The notes beneath the pieces were generated by a model. The model was not told the DNA's origin. It did no database searches and saw only the letters and a list, made by a program, of their open reading frames with translations. The translations under genes were made by a program, and so were the position numbers. This document shows positions 45,936 through 58,424 of a stretch of 64,000 nt of DNA, in pieces. How positions within the stretch are numbered: the first letter of the stretch is position 1; each line of letters begins with the position of its first letter. The DNA lies in NCBI RefSeq assembly GCF_030247185.1, contig NC_080572.1:188384866-188448865 (forward strand), given 5' to 3'. The DNA comes from Malaya genurostris (Eukaryota > Arthropoda > Insecta > Diptera > Culicidae).

Positions 45936-46610
45936 TCCACATTCAATCGAATATTAGATGAAAATGAAATTTGTGATCATTCACCGTCAATTGTCAATTG
46001 AATAATCGTACCTAGTCATATGAAGTTTTGTTTGCTCAGTTTCAAGTGCAAAGTAGTGTACCTGCTTCATTGTCTTCGCTGTTGGTGGTGAGCAAGTTCG
46101 AATGAAAAGGCATGAACATCAACTCGATAACCAGAATTCTATCCATCCAGAATAATATATAGAGGATGGCGGTTCTTATTTGAGTTTTCGATTATCACCA
46201 GCAAGTTGGAATCAATAATTTTCGACTGTTAGAAAAGTATTGAGATGCGTTCCAAAGTATTAAAAATGAAAACTGAAAGAGGAAACATTTCATTTAAGCT
46301 TATTCTGTAATTGATATTTCAGCTGTCATTACTGGTATACATTCCATATATTATTTTGAACCAATTCGAATGTTTTCACGAGCCTCATTAGAAGGGCGCT
46401 CTCTCATTCAATTGAAAGAGAGATTTTGCTATTTCAAGAGATCAATTGACGGTGATTAAACTGAGCTTCGATTGATAGATAAACGAATGAAAAGCCGAAT
46501 GTTGCCCGTTCGGAACGTCAGCGAAGGCTGTGTGTTACAGTGTGAAATTCACTGCAGTAGAGTGATCATCAGTATGTATCAATTGAATTGAATGAAGTTT
46601 TACTGCACTG
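45936..46610 (-). mobile_element. hAT-type MITE, copy B (uninterrupted)
   Basis: Matches the outer parts of copy A: ATTCAATCGAATATTAGATG, CTAGTCATATGAAGTTTTG, GGTGAGCAAGTTCGAATGAA, GAATGTTGCCCGTTCGGAAC, and the terminal TTACTGCACTG. It lacks the first about 25 bp of one end. It contains about 100 bp absent from copy A around the insertion site. Confidence 0.7.
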
Positions 46611-46689
46611 CTGTTGACGATGACTACCGATTGGAATAGTTTTCAGATTAGTTTTGAAATTTTGTAATTTTTTGGCTTCGTCGCTTTAA

Positions 46690-46870
46690 GTGACGGTATC
46701 AAACACTTTTCACCTGGTAATTCCGGATCCGGATGAAATTCAGGACGCCATATAGGACCATAAGACTTCTAATTTGAACCTCAATATATGAACATCGATG
46801 AAGTTATCACCGAGAAAAGCTAATGGGATTGTTTGACACACATTGCTCAACTCGACGAACTTATGTTATA
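46690..46870 (+). repeat. Family R end fragment
   Basis: CCTGGTAATTCCGGATCCGG, AAATTCAGGACGCCATATAG and CACATTGCTCAACTCGACGA form a short module of the family. Confidence 0.5.
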
Positions 46871-46879
46871 CCACTTCCA

Positions 46880-48290
46880 AAATTTAGATCAATCGTTTCA
46901 ATTCCTCTCAAATAAGTAGGATGAAACGAAGATCTAGAAAGAACATATTTCTGAACAGTTGTTTTATTATGAGTGAATAATGTTGAGCTCTACTGGCTTC
47001 AACGACGGCACAGTTTACAATACAATGTATTGTCCGTTTAATCATACATCTCGAGAGCATTTTATGAGTATTTTATTTTTAATTGCCACAGTTCCTCTGC
47101 TAGAAGAAATTGAAGTTCCCCTCTGTTATAAAACAATTCTAGCAGCGTAAGCCGGAAACGCAACTAAATTCAGACGATTGCAGCAGTACTTCACGTGAAA
47201 CCGTAAACCACACCAGAGCGAGAAAGATAGATGTAGAGAGAGAAAGGAGCAACGCGAGGAGCATTATTGTCACCGCCTTTAATAGGAAGTCATTAGGGGA
47301 GAACACTTTCTAGTGTGATCCACTTGCAAAGTAGCAGCTTGAAACCAAGCAGCGCGCAGCGAATGAAAAAGGCGTGATAATCCCAGTGCAGCCTCGGCAT
47401 CAGCTGGAACGCTAGAGCAAAGGTGCTGAATACTGCACCGGAAAGCGTCATGGTTTTAAGGACCTTACGGGGATGAAAAGTGAACTTAGTACTGATGGCC
47501 CGGCTTGATCGTCAGTCAAGGACAGGTTCAAATTACGGTGTTTTTTTCTCCTCTTCAGAGCTAGCGGCGCTTGACGGAAAATGGTGACGACGGTGGAAAA
47601 TTTCCGGCCGCATTTTTGTGAATGGTAAACTGGGTAAGAGAAACAGTAATCCAAATAGAAAGTACCGTGACATGTACTATGAGCAGTTTGAATGAATGGT
47701 TTAAACGAGTTAAAATTATTTCTATGCAGTAGGTTTTCGTTAACGGCTTTCTGAATGCTTATCCAAAATAAATTATTCTATTTCAATTTCCAACCTGACG
47801 CTAGATGAAAAGAGATTCAGTAAAAGATTCATTTTTGGGCACTTTAGCTAAGTGGTAAACAGTTTTTACGTCTTATTTTCGTTTCCACAAATTTTCCTGA
47901 ACAAGCTGCTGCTCCTAGTGAAAGCCCATCACAGCTTCGAGTAATGAAGTTCGTGTACCGTACTCAGCTAGCTTGCCGATATTGAGATGATGGAAAAAAA
48001 ATCCAAAGACAACTCTGTCGAGCCAGTACACTTAGCGTGACGTAACCCAATTAAGGACTGAATTGGTCGGGCAAATAGAATAAAGCAAAAGCCTTTGCCT
48101 GCTATTCGGAATACCAATTTAACAAAACCCCCTTCACCTGACGACGATGCTCAATTATTAAATAGTTTCGATAACTAATGAGTTGATAATACTGCTGCAA
48201 TCATTTTTAGTGATTAATTAGGTTAGATATTTCTCCGATTGATATAATACACCAACTGCGAACTGAAGCAACTCAGGCAGGACTCACAAG
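46880..48290. other. Unique, less AT-rich stretch, no gene recognised
   Basis: 47080-47660 contains AGCGAGAAAGATAGATGTAG, CAGCGCGCAGCGAATG and other non-repetitive sequence unlike the surrounding transposons. The only longer - strand frame (47448-47654) shows no motif. Possible host non-coding sequence. Confidence 0.3.
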
Positions 48291-48292
48291 CC

Positions 48293-48600
48293 CGTTCGCT
48301 TTCATGTCTCGTTACATATCATAAACCACTTACGATCTTGATGACAGAAACGATAAACAATATAGTACCTGGCAAACAAAAGCCACCGTTGCCAGAACTC
48401 CGGCACTAAGGTCAATCATTATTGACTTCAAGCGTTGCAGAATTCGACCTTCAGTAGATAAAATAGAAGTTTAACTTGAAAGTAATTATTGCACCTTGAT
48501 CTAAGGAAAGTGCGAGAGATTCAACTAAACAATATGACCAATGGAATATACATCGAACTCATTTCTAAGGTAGTCGCTAATGATGGGAGTGAATCATTTG
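48293..48600 (+). pseudogene. Second copy of the ORF1-only LINE, 5' part
   Basis: Begins CCGTTCGCTTTCATGTCTCG, the same 5' start as the copy at 9644. Pieced frames then give RSIIIDFKRCRIRPSV, matching TIIVDFRQCKIRPSI. Homology fades after about 48590, with several shifts before that. No zinc-knuckle part or A tail was found here. Confidence 0.6.
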
Positions 48601-48795
48601 ATCGAAAACTGTTTCACCGAAAGCCCATTAACTTGAGGGAAAGCCTATTATCTCCTGTAAACGAGGGTTTTCGTTCCTTCATTTCGAGCGTAGATTGAAA
48701 AAAAAACAATGAGATTCCTAACGTTCGATTTTTATTTTTTTTTCTTATTGCGATATTCACCTAACCAGAGCACGTTTTGCATAAACATGAAATGA

Positions 48796-49056
48796 AAATT
48801 GTAGAATGATAGTACCCAAGGATGTGAATATATAGAACGGAAAGGTGAGACGTGACAGAGGGTCATTTAAGCAAGCAGAAATCTTCTAGCAACTCAAATT
48901 TTACCTTCTACAAGAGGAATCGGGCTCTGGTAGAAGGTAAAAGTTCAGTTGCTAGAAGATTTCTGCTTGCTTAAATGACCCTTTTGTCACGTCTCACCAT
49001 TCCGTTCTATATATTCACATCCTTGCTCTTCCTTGAGTACTATCATTCTATAATTT
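48796..49056. mobile_element. Fold-back MITE, long hairpin
   Basis: Arms of about 115 bp: GTAGAATGATAGTACCCAAG, GATGTGAATATATAGAACGG, GTGAGACGTGACAGAGGGTC and AAGCAAGCAGAAATCTTCTA on the left, with their complements on the right. There is a loop of about 20 bp around 48917. The right arm has a small insertion near 49025. No coding content. Confidence 0.8.
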
Positions 49057-49169
49057 AAAATATTAAATTGTTGCACAGAAGTTGATTCTGGGACAAAGAA
49101 TATTATATGTTTTTCGTTTGTTTTGGAGTACTCTTTGGATGTTTTGACTTTCTTTTAGCTTCTCTATTC

Positions 49170-49760
49170 CCGATACAATCGGAATTCGGAAATCGATGAA
49201 GCCGAAGTCAGTTACATTCGCCTAATGGATTGTTAACCATTTCATTAGATTCGACATTTTTGAAAATCAGTGTGCCCATCTTAGAGAAATTGTAGTGCGT
49301 TTCACATAACATTTTTGGTCACCTTCCGGGATCGAAAATTGAATACCCGTTAAACTAAAATCCGATAAACCCGATAAATTTATGTGAAATTTTTACACTT
49401 ATCACCCTGTATCTCCTGAACCGGAAGTCGGATCTGTTTAAAAAAAAACAAGCAGTTTTTATGGGACCCTAAGACCTGTCATTTGAATATTGGATGGACG
49501 AAATCGGTTTAGCCATCTACGAGCAAAATGAGTGACATTACTTTAATTCCATCACATATAACATCCTGTATTTCTGGAACTAGAAGTCGAATCCAAATGA
49601 AATTCAGAAACCATATATGGGAGCATAGGACTGTTCATATGAGTCTAAGTTTGTACAGAGCAGTTAAGCTATCTGCGAGCAAAATAGTAAAATTATTTTT
49701 CTCACACAAATTTACTTATTTCGACGAACTTCTTCGAATGGTATAAGGGTGTAAGAAGTT
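49170..49760 (+). repeat. Family R fragment
   Basis: Modules CCTGAACCGGAAGTCGGATC (49417) and AAATCGGTTTAGCCATCTAC, reaching CTTCTTCGAATGGTATAAGG near the family end. Confidence 0.6.
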
Positions 49761-50059
49761 GTGTTCTTCCAGCAATTATTATTGCAAGCAGTATAAATCT
49801 ATATAAATATGAAATCTAATTTGAAAATACTGCCATCCTTCTAATACATATGTCATGTTCAAACGGGTATGTTGCCAAAAACGAACCGTGCTAAAATCGA
49901 TACGTCATAAAAAAGGGTGCTGTGCACAGTCCTTTAGGTACTAAGAAACAATTACATAAAACAGTATTGGAAATCGTATTTCACTTTGCTCCGAAACATC
50001 GCTTTATCATCAAGCGCGTAAAACTCCTACTACTGGAATAAGGCGAAAAGTTGCTAACA

Positions 50060-50480
50060 CAAAAGTATCGATATCTCCGTTAAAAATAGACGTATTTTTA
50101 AATTTTATGGCTTGTTGGATAGTTATTACCGTGCGAAATCTAAGTCCAAAACATATTCTGCTTCAAGGTTAATTGTGACAGATATTGTCAAAAAACAGAA
50201 AATTTTGACAGAAAACTTCGTATAACTCAAAAAGTAAACATCCGATCTCAAAATCATCGAATGGTGTTCACGGTGACGGGAAGACCTCTCATTTGCGACT
50301 AGTATGATCAAAATCGGTCCAGTCATCTCTGAAGTCTCGACACATACACATACACACACGGACATTTGCTCAGTACGTCGAGCTGAATCGATTGGTATAT
50401 GACACTCGACTCTACGGGCCTCGGAAAAATTTTCAAAAGTTTGAGCAATTCTATATCTATTTTTCATATTTATAAAAAGG
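50060..50480. repeat. Dispersed repeat shared with 13960-14130, ending in family R sequence
   Basis: GACAGATATTGTCAAAAAAC and GACGGGAAGACCTCTCATTT, then GTCCAGTCATCTCTGAAG and TTGGTATATGACACTCGACT, the usual end region of family R. Confidence 0.55.
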
Positions 50481-50489
50481 TAAGAAGTG

Positions 50490-51325
50490 AAATATTTTGT
50501 TTGCAATTTTCTGTATTCAGCATTTATTACCAGCTTGAAAAACTGCTGCCACGATGATAATTTTTACTTCATAAACTCAGGTGTTAAGTTTACAAATATT
50601 AAAATATAAAATTAACTATTAAGATATTAAATATGAATGACATTTTTTGAGGGATCCTTTTTTTGGACTTTTTTCAACTAAAATGGTAAAATCAAATGGT
50701 ACGTCTTTGAACAGCAAAATAGCAAATCTCTCGAAAATTTATTTCGATTCAATTGGATTTCTGCTGGCAGGAAATTCAAATGTTATTATTCCTCAAATAG
50801 CGTCATTAGCAGACATTCCGGCTAGTGTGACACGAAACTTTTCCTTAAAAAACACTCAATAATCCTTGAGAGTTGTTAACCGCAGTGTCACAAACAAACT
50901 ATAATTCCAGCTATATGACATAATAACTAGCAGTTCATTGCATACTCGATCGAATAATGAGACAAAAGTTAGTACTGAATATTTTTCTGAGGAATCAATC
51001 AAATTACGATTTCACTCATAGTTCACGCATCTTCCCACAAAAGCCACCAAAAAATTTCTATGGATAAACAGTATTTAATATATATTTGAGTTAAAGATAA
51101 AAAGTTCATTGGCACAAATAGTTTTATTTAAATAAGTAAATAATTCAAAACACACATAACGTTTGGATGTACCATTGACACAGCATCAAAAAGTCATGCT
51201 ACATGCTTCGTTACTTTATACAACTTGAGTGGAACTTTTAAAAAAGTATTCGAACTTGCATTTTGACCTGCGACTCTGCCTTCTATAAGTATTCAAAGTT
51301 AGAGTAAAAACCTGTTTTAATCCAC
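50490..51325. other. No gene recognised
   Basis: AT-rich. The frame at 50647-50862 has no recognisable motif. Confidence 0.35.
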
Positions 51326-51569
51326 CTAGTGGTGTAATGATGCCTTTCTCATATTATCAGGTGTACAACTTTGCTTCCGCCGTTTTCCGATAGGTGGCTG
51401 TACTGGCTGAGGCTGGTTAAAATACAAAGATGATAATGCCTTTAAAGTGAGTGTTTACAGTTCCTAACGAATTGTCATCGCCGTTTCAGTGACAGTTGTT
51501 CTTGTTTTCGTATTATTCACGCTCGAAAATGTCTGTTTATGTGCCCAATTCTCGCCATTTGCGGGAAGT

Positions 51570-52241
51570 TTTATTTTTCTGTTGCAATTTGAAAAAAATG
51601 CAACTGAAGCGCATCGAATGCTTTCAGAAACTTACGGTGATGCTGCTCTGAGTAAAAGAATCCGTCGGGAGTGGTTTCAACGTTTTATAAATGATGATTC
51701 CGATGTCGAAGACAAACATGATGGTGGAAGAGAAAAAACCTTCGAAGATGAAGTTTACTACGAGCTCTTAAAACCGGGTGAAACCAACACAGGAGATCGC
51801 TACTGAACGCAACTGATGCGCCTTAGTCGCGCACTAAAAGAAAAGCAGCCACAGTATCAAGAGCGACATGGCAAAGTCATCCTCCAACACGACAATGCTC
51901 GGCCTCACGTCGCAAAAGTGGTCAAAAAGTAGTTAGTTAGTTTTTTTTTATTAAAGAGACTTTCAGCCAGTGGCTGGTTCGTCTCTGTGGTCAAAAAGTA
52001 CCTGGAAACGCTGAAATGGGAAGTCTTGCCCCACCCGCCGTATTCCCCAGATGTCGCCCCTTCTGACTTCCACCTATTCCGTTCGATGGCACACGGCCTG
52101 GCAAATCAACATTTTCAATCCTTCGAAGAGTTGGAAAAATGGATAGCGTCAAAAAAGGACTCCTTTTGTCGAGCCGGGATCCGAAAATTTTCGGAAAGAT
52201 GGGAGAAAGTTGTCGCTAGCGACGGACAATACTTTGAATAA
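51570..52241 (+). pseudogene. mariner (DD34D) transposase, deleted, stop and insertion
   Basis: N-terminal part: LQFEKNATEAHRMLSETYGD, then RREWFQRFINDDSDVEDKHD. The sequence jumps at KTFEDE to VYYELLKPGETNTGDRY, losing the segment with the first catalytic Asp. A TGA at 51804-51806 stands where Arg is expected. It continues TQLMRLSRALKEKQ and KVILQHDNARPHVAKVVKK (second Asp intact), a 57-bp insertion, then YLETLKWEVLPHPPYSPD, VAPSDFHLF (third Asp intact) and KFSERWEKVVASDGQYFE. This is cut-and-paste transposase, inactive here. Confidence 0.8.
51930..51986 (-). mobile_element. 57-bp LINE 3'-end insertion
   Basis: A perfect 12-bp duplication, GTGGTCAAAAAG, flanks it (51918-51929 and 51987-51998). 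On the - strand it reads AGAGACGAACCAGCCACTGG, then CTGAAAGTCTCTTTAATAAA and a short ACTAACTAACTA tail. That is a severely 5'-truncated LINE copy made of 3' UTR and tail only. Confidence 0.7.
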
Positions 52242-52657
52242 TACACCTGTAAGAACTTTTTCGCAATAAAGCTTTAAATTTTAGAAAAAAAACGGTGGAA
52301 GCAATCATCGTAAATATTACTGAGAAATTCGCAAAAAACAACTGGTCATTGAATAGGAATAGGAAAGTTTGTTCGGACTTAATCTAGCGAACTCTACAAA
52401 TCCTGTTTACTCTGTAGTTCCTGGACCGGAGGGAGAATCCACAACAAATTTAGGAATTCCGTATGAAACTATAAGACTTTCCCCATTTGGCCATCTTGAA
52501 GGAAAGTGAGTTAGACCCTTTTGCAGTTTTTAATCACCATTTCCAATTCTTCCGAAATCGGATTCAGATGACCGGAATAGTCGAAGTTGGTTTGTTTGCC
52601 GGCAACAAATATGACCTACAAATCGGAATAGTTTTGAACCTTGTTAAACCTAGACTT

Positions 52658-52863
52658 TGTCCCGGGTTGGCGGTTCAATGCGTAGGGCACTGGTCTAACA
52701 AACCAGTTGTCGTATGTTCGAGCCTCGACCTGGAAGGATTCGTAGTGTCCGTAGGATCATAGCACCAGCCATGCAATGGTTCTGTACACTCTGAATCGGC
52801 TGCGAAGTCTGTTGAAACAGAAGACCAAATTTCACTACAGGAATGTAATACCAAGGCTTTGGC
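52658..52863 (+). mobile_element. tRNA-derived SINE, family A, full length
   Basis: CCCGGGTTGGCGGTTCAATG (box A region), CGTATGTTCGAGCCTCGACC (box B), GGCTGCGAAGTCTGTTGAAA and the CCAAGGCTTTGG end. Near-identical TAAACCTAGACTT / TAAACCTAAACTT flank it (52645-52657, 52864-52876). The empty site is seen in the family R copy at about 18698. It is the best reference for the family in this window. Confidence 0.85.
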
Positions 52864-53809
52864 TAAACCTAAACTTACTATCTCATGCTTTATTTCGATT
52901 AAACCAATTAGACGGAATCTAACAAACAAAGTGAACCTGCGTTTCTGTTACTTCTGCATATGTAAGTCAAGCTAAACAGCATGAATCAGCAGCATAAAAC
53001 ATTATTATTTTTATTATTATAATTATTGACATCATTACACCACATTACTGCACTACCGGATGTGAAAATTTCATATTTTTTTCAAATAAATTTGAATTCA
53101 TTGACTTCCGTTTATTCTCTCGGTCGTACTGATCATAAAATAGCTATAATTTTTATCAACCGCAGCACCGTCTTTTACCAATATTACACACTGGTAGCAG
53201 GCATCCGCATCCGTTTCGATTTCTTCATAGCGTGTACGAAATAGAACAAAGCACGCATCGTTTGTTTTGCGTTTTCTTCTTCTTTCGGTGTGGTACATAT
53301 TGTCATTCTATATGGCGACCTGAAAACTTTGACACTCATCGCACTGTAACTGCGGAACAGAAAGTCGGATCCGGATGAAATTTCACAGTAGCTTTAAAGA
53401 TAATATGAGCTTTAATTCAAATCAAAATTTGTGAAAATCGGTTCAAGCATCACAGAGAAATCGAAGTGAGTTCTATTTTATAAGTTTTTCTGCACCTCTT
53501 TCTGTGCTTCCGGAACAGGAATAGGGGGGACCAGTAGTGCCGAATTAAGCTTTTATGCCCACAAGCTAGCAAGCTCTGCAAACTAGAAGAATTTACCAGT
53601 CAGTTTTATGGGATTTGTATCTGGTTTTGATCATCGTTTGTGAAAAAATACTAATGAAACTGGTAATTTTCCACTTATCACGCTTTAGTAGGATCTGGAT
53701 AAAATGTTTTAAATTTTTTTAGAAAACTATAAGACTTTTCATTTGAATCTCATTTTGTGAAAATCGGTAGAGCCATCCCTGAAAAAGTGCGTGCAGATTT
53801 TTGTTACAT

Positions 53810-53995
53810 ACATACACACATACACACACAAACACCCACACACACAAACACCCACACACACTCTCACACACACACTATCTCACACAAACACACACACACA
53901 CTCTCTCTCTCACACAAACACACATACACACACATACAAACACACACATACACTCTCTCTCTCATACATACACACACGCGCACACACACATACAG
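53810..53995. repeat. Interrupted (CA)n / (CT)n microsatellite
   Basis: Mixed CA, CATA and CTCT tracts inside family R. The His/Thr-rich frames across it are artefacts. Confidence 0.9.
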
Positions 53996-54109
53996 ACAGA
54001 CATTTGTTCAGTTCGTCGAGCCGGGTCGAATGGTATATGACATTCGGCTCTCCGGGCGATTGCATAGCCTTTCTATATGAGAAAAGCAAAAAGGTTAAAT
54101 GGTTGTATA

Positions 54110-54878
54110 CATTTGGAAGGAAAATGTACATCGATCTTCAACAAAAATATGGCTGGCTGCACGACCCCTTTCGATTAGCAGGAAACTTTGCATGTGGGTT
54201 AGTTATAGCAAATAAAATAATTCTCACTGATCCAGAGATTTTTTTTTTCACTCAAGACTAATTTTTGAAAATGGCGCGTATGTGTTTAAAGCCACATTAT
54301 TTTGAAATAATTATAACTAGAAATCTATAGCTTCTACAAAGAATATGTCTGCAAAGTAGTTGTAGGTAATCAATTGAACTTTCTAAAAAAATATACACTG
54401 AAAATAATCTTATTTTTCGAGAGATCGCAAATAAAATCTATTTTTCAAAATTTCCAATTATTTTATCGGAAGGTTTTTTTATATTTTTATATCACAAAAA
54501 ACGTCAAGTTACAATAAAATTAATGAAAGTTGGAGAGATGATAAATCAAAAAATTTCCCGAAGAAACACTTTTTAACAATTTAACAATTTTCGAAAAACG
54601 ATGTTTTTTTCATCAGGTATAAATGTAAATGAGCAATGTTATACTCTAAGCTGCATTCAATAAAAAAGCTCATAGGAAGCTACTTCCTAAATGCAGTCGT
54701 TTTCGAGATGTATGAGGAACTAAATCGAGAAAATTGATATTTCATAAGAAAAAGTATTAGAATTGCTGAAAAAACCGACTTTCGAACGGAGCCATAGTAT
54801 TCTATAATATTCGACTCAGTTCAACGAGATCGGAAAATGTATGTGTGTGTGCGTGTGAGTGTGCGCGCGTGTTTGTGT

Positions 54879-54955
<77 letters not shown>

Positions 54956-55640
54956 CTTTTCGAAGATATTTTTACCGCTCAGTTTTCTCAAAGATGGCTG
55001 AACCGATTTTTTTAGGATCGTTTAAAAGCATTTTTTTATGCTGATGGTAATAAAATTGGAAAACATCAAGATTTAATGTTATCTCGAAAACAAATTTTTT
55101 TTAAATATCTACTTTCTGGGACTTCCTTAGACTTATAAATCCCAGAAAGTCGATTTAAAAAAAAATGTTTCTAGATCACACTAATTCTCGACGTTTCATG
55201 CAATTCTAAGACTTTTAGCATCAAATTTTTTGTTCGAAACCTTAAAAAAACGATTTTTTCAAACCTTGTTAAAAAAGCTACTAGAAACATAACAATTCTG
55301 AGCTAGAATAATGCATTTTCTGAGCAAACATTGCCCAAGCAAATAAAAAGAATTCGAACAATTGCTCTTGTAATACAAGTTTCCTGAAACAAAGTTGTTA
55401 AGCACTTTTTTCCTAACTATCCGTGTAATAATATTGACTGGCTTAATCTTCAAACTTCGTGCAAACATCATTTTGATCGCAATTCGAATGCATTATTCAC
55501 AGCAATTACGTTCACTCGCATCAAAAACAGAAAACTTTTAATGGCGAAACTTAAAACAATCGATAAGAAAATTCAATTCACCCGATTTCAGCCCGGGATC
55601 GAATCAAAACTTCGAAAAAACTATAACATCAAAAGCACAA
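54110..55640. repeat. AT-rich dispersed repeats with a (GT)n tract
   Basis: (GT)n occupies 54838-54953 with reversed family R sequence around it (TTCGACTCAGTTCAACGAG, GATGGCTGAACCGATTTTTT). 55130-55250 shares CTCGACGTTTCATGC and the following AAGAC/GCATCAAA blocks with 63740-63840. No gene seen. Confidence 0.55.
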
Positions 55641-57330
55641 TTGAAGCTATATTTACCGTAAATTAAAAGCGTCTGTCGCTTGTCTCTTGGAACGAAACTG
55701 CAAAAGTTGCTGCCAGCTGCTACTTATCTTCCTCTTCAAACCTGTTATTTTTTTTCGTTGGAGACTTCGGCTCCCCCTGTTTGCCAGTGACAACTCTAAT
55801 GCACCAACTACGACGGGGCGCGCACACACACACTACTCGGTCGTGGGTTTTCTTCCACACGACTTAGCTTCAACAGGCACAGCCCGACGGTGACACAAAC
55901 TGTCTACACTAGCAGTCCTCGACGTTATCAGGATATTCCCCTTTTGATCACAGAACCCGGTTTGAGCACTTTTCCTCCAACCACTACTAAATTTTCTTAT
56001 TTTTTAGCGTTTTCACCTGCTTTGCACTATCGAACACTTTGCTTGCTACATTAGAGTAAGCCTGTATACGTTCTATTGTTGCTATCCGCTTTCGTGCAGT
56101 CCTCAGGTACTGTTGATCCAATCACTTGATTGATTAATTTTCCACCTTTCCACTTCCGGTCATCGGAATTTGCTGCTACTGGAACACTTGTATTGTATCT
56201 ACAACAAAACGAACAATATTTCGATGAAACTGCAGTCAGACTATATTCCGGCCAATGATAACCCGTCCCTCATAATCCTTATATCCTTTACCGATCTCGC
56301 ATGTGTATTAGATGTCAAATAAAAACCCAAAATGTTGAAGTTCCAGCATCTTCGACCCAAGCAAAGATGGCTTGTGTAAGCAGAGGAACGCGTTGCGATC
56401 TGAAAATCGCATCCTGATTTCTTCGGATGTTGTTGGTGTTATTGTTTATCATTCAATATTTATGGCCCCGGTCCAAGTCCGCAGACAAAAGCTGAAATTT
56501 CAGTAATGGCACCGTAGCTTATCACCAATCCAATCTTGGTCAGGAAATCCATCCGGTTAACGACCAGGTCGGGGCAGGGTTGTGATCAATGAAATAGGGA
56601 TTAACTGACCGGTCGAAAGATGATACCAACACGAATCCTATATCACATATCAATGTAATTGCTTTTGGCATCGGTTGGGGTTGTTATTGTAGTCGAACAT
56701 ATTGTCGATGAACGAAACGTGTGCTCCGGATTGCTACTGTGTGCCATCTGCAATAATCTCTCAGACAGGGGAAGGGGGCTTTGAGGAAACTGGACCAGGA
56801 TGTTTGCAAATCATCGAGATCTAGCATAGGAAAACAAATTGAGGTGGCTCTTCCCATCGGGATATACGGTCATGCTAATAGTGCGGAAAATAGCCGGAAT
56901 TTCCGCCAAACGATGAATGCTTTCACATTGCTAGGTTCTAGTGATTGGACAACTAATTCTGTAACATTTCAGCGGATAACATCTTTTACAACGAAAAGAG
57001 CACCATAGGATAAATTATGCTGATGCACAAAATTTTCCCTGATAGACGTTTTTCCATGCGTGTATTCGTTCATTACTAACGTTATATTGCAGCAATTTTG
57101 AGAGTAATTGGCAACGATAAATGAATGAATTCGCGAAAGCAATAGTTAATTTTGTATTCCTTACATGCTGGGCTTAATCCAACCTGTAGAACAGCTCTGC
57201 CATTTGGCTATCCTGAAGATGTGGGAAACCCACATCTCAAAAGAGGCCAGATAAAAACACGCTTTACTGTGTGAACTAAAAAAAAAATATCTGTATGAAA
57301 TACCATCCATAGCGCGGAGTCGGAAGTCCT
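55641..57330. other. Unique, less AT-rich stretch, no gene recognised
   Basis: Non-repetitive sequence with mixed composition (GACGGGGCGCGCACACACAC near 55812). Frames at 55687-55893 and 56781-57008 have no recognisable domain. Host non-coding or untranslated sequence is possible. Confidence 0.3.
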
Positions 57331-57425
57331 AAAATCGCCCAGAAAAAAAACGATGTCGAAATGACACCAATGCTAAAAGCAGAACTTTCTTAGTGTTCCA
57401 AACATGACCAACTGTTTTTACTTTT

Positions 57426-57526
57426 CTTTACGTTTCGTCTTAGACTCGTCAGTGCAGAGCAGTTCAAATTGAACTGCTTATTGCAAACTTAAACAGTTCA
57501 ACTTGAACCGCTAAGCAGACGTAAAG
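57426..57526 (-). ncRNA. Hammerhead ribozyme, - strand copies in the left arm
   Basis: The exact complement of the + strand ribozyme: CTTTACGTTTCGTC ... CAGACGTAAAG as written on +. Further identical copies lie at 57692-57792, 57958-58058 and 58224-58324. A transcript of the - strand would self-cleave in this arm only, and a + strand transcript in the right arm only. Confidence 0.88.
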
Positions 57527-58417
57527 TTAATGCTATTTGCAAAACACTTATATACTTGGTACCGAAGTACCACGTCTTTCCTGACGTGCCGAACGAAAAC
57601 GTTGTTTTCGGCTTATTCTGGCCGATGCAGGTATGGTCATTTAGGGGTTATCCTATGTTTGTGCTTAGGGCACATAACCGTTTTTACTTTTCTTTACGTT
57701 TCGTCTTAGACTCGTCAGTGCAGAGCAGTTCAAATTGAACTGCTTATTGCAAACTTAAACAGTTCAACTTGAACCGCTAAGCAGACGTAAAGTTAATGCT
57801 ATTTGCAAAACACTTATATACTTGGTACCGAAGTACCACGTCTTTCCTGACGTGCCGAACGAAAACGTTGTTTTCGGCTTATTCTGGCCGATGCAGGTAT
57901 GGTCATTTAGGGGTTATCCTATGTTTGTGCTTAGGGCACATAACCGTTTTTACTTTTCTTTACGTTTCGTCTTAGACTCGTCAGTGCAGAGCAGTTCAAA
58001 TTGAACTGCTTATTGCAAACTTAAACAGTTCAACTTGAACCGCTAAGCAGACGTAAAGTTAATGCTATTTGCAAAACACTTATATACTTTGTACCGAAGT
58101 ACCACGTCTTTCCTGACGTGCCGAACGAAAACGTTGTTTTCGGCTTATTCTGGCCGATGCAGGTATGGTCATTTAGGGGTTATCCTATGTTTGTGCTTAG
58201 GGTACATAACCGTTTTTACTTTTCTTTACGTTTCGTCTTAGACTCGTCAGTGCAGAGCAGTTCAAATTGAACTGCTTATTGCAAACTTAAACAGTTCAAC
58301 TTGAACCGCTAAGCAGACGTAAAGTTAATGCTATTTGCAAAACACTTATATACTTTGTACCGAAGTACCACGTCTTTCCTGACGTGCCGAACGAAGACGT
58401 GGTACTTCGGTACCAAG

Positions 58418-58424
58418 TATATAA
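58418..58424 (+). promoter_or_regulatory. TATATAA upstream of each ribozyme (possible TATA box)
   Basis: Every right-arm unit has CCAAGTATATAAGTG about 22 bases upstream of the ribozyme 5' edge. This first one could start transcription near 58448-58455, close to the predicted cleavage site. Two left-arm units have ACAAAG before the TATA word instead of CCAAG. The promoter role is inference from position and repetition only. Confidence 0.3.

Larger units (their letters stand above)
51359..52305 (+). mobile_element. mariner element, internally deleted
   Basis: The left end CAGGTGTACAACTTTGCTTC and following CGCCGTTTT match, in inverse, AAACGGTGGAAGCAA at 52290-52304. The outermost right bases are decayed. 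It is inserted in family R. The interior has the transposase described separately. Confidence 0.7.
51328..54110 (+). repeat. Dispersed family R copy with nested mariner and SINE
   Basis: Starts CCACCTAGTGGTGTAATGAT and ends TTTCTATATGAGAAAAGC near 54090. The start is interrupted at about 51359 by a mariner. The sequence after it (CGTAAATATTACTGAGAAATTC) continues what is seen uninterrupted at 18335. A SINE is nested at 52658-52863. The CA tract is expanded at 53810-53995. Confidence 0.75.

Noticed and set aside
52658..52863. Functional tRNA gene
   Set aside because: The head is tRNA-related but is followed by a shared SINE body, and the copy is flanked by a target duplication.
53757..54261. 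His/Thr-rich protein
   Set aside because: Translation of an interrupted CA microsatellite within family R.
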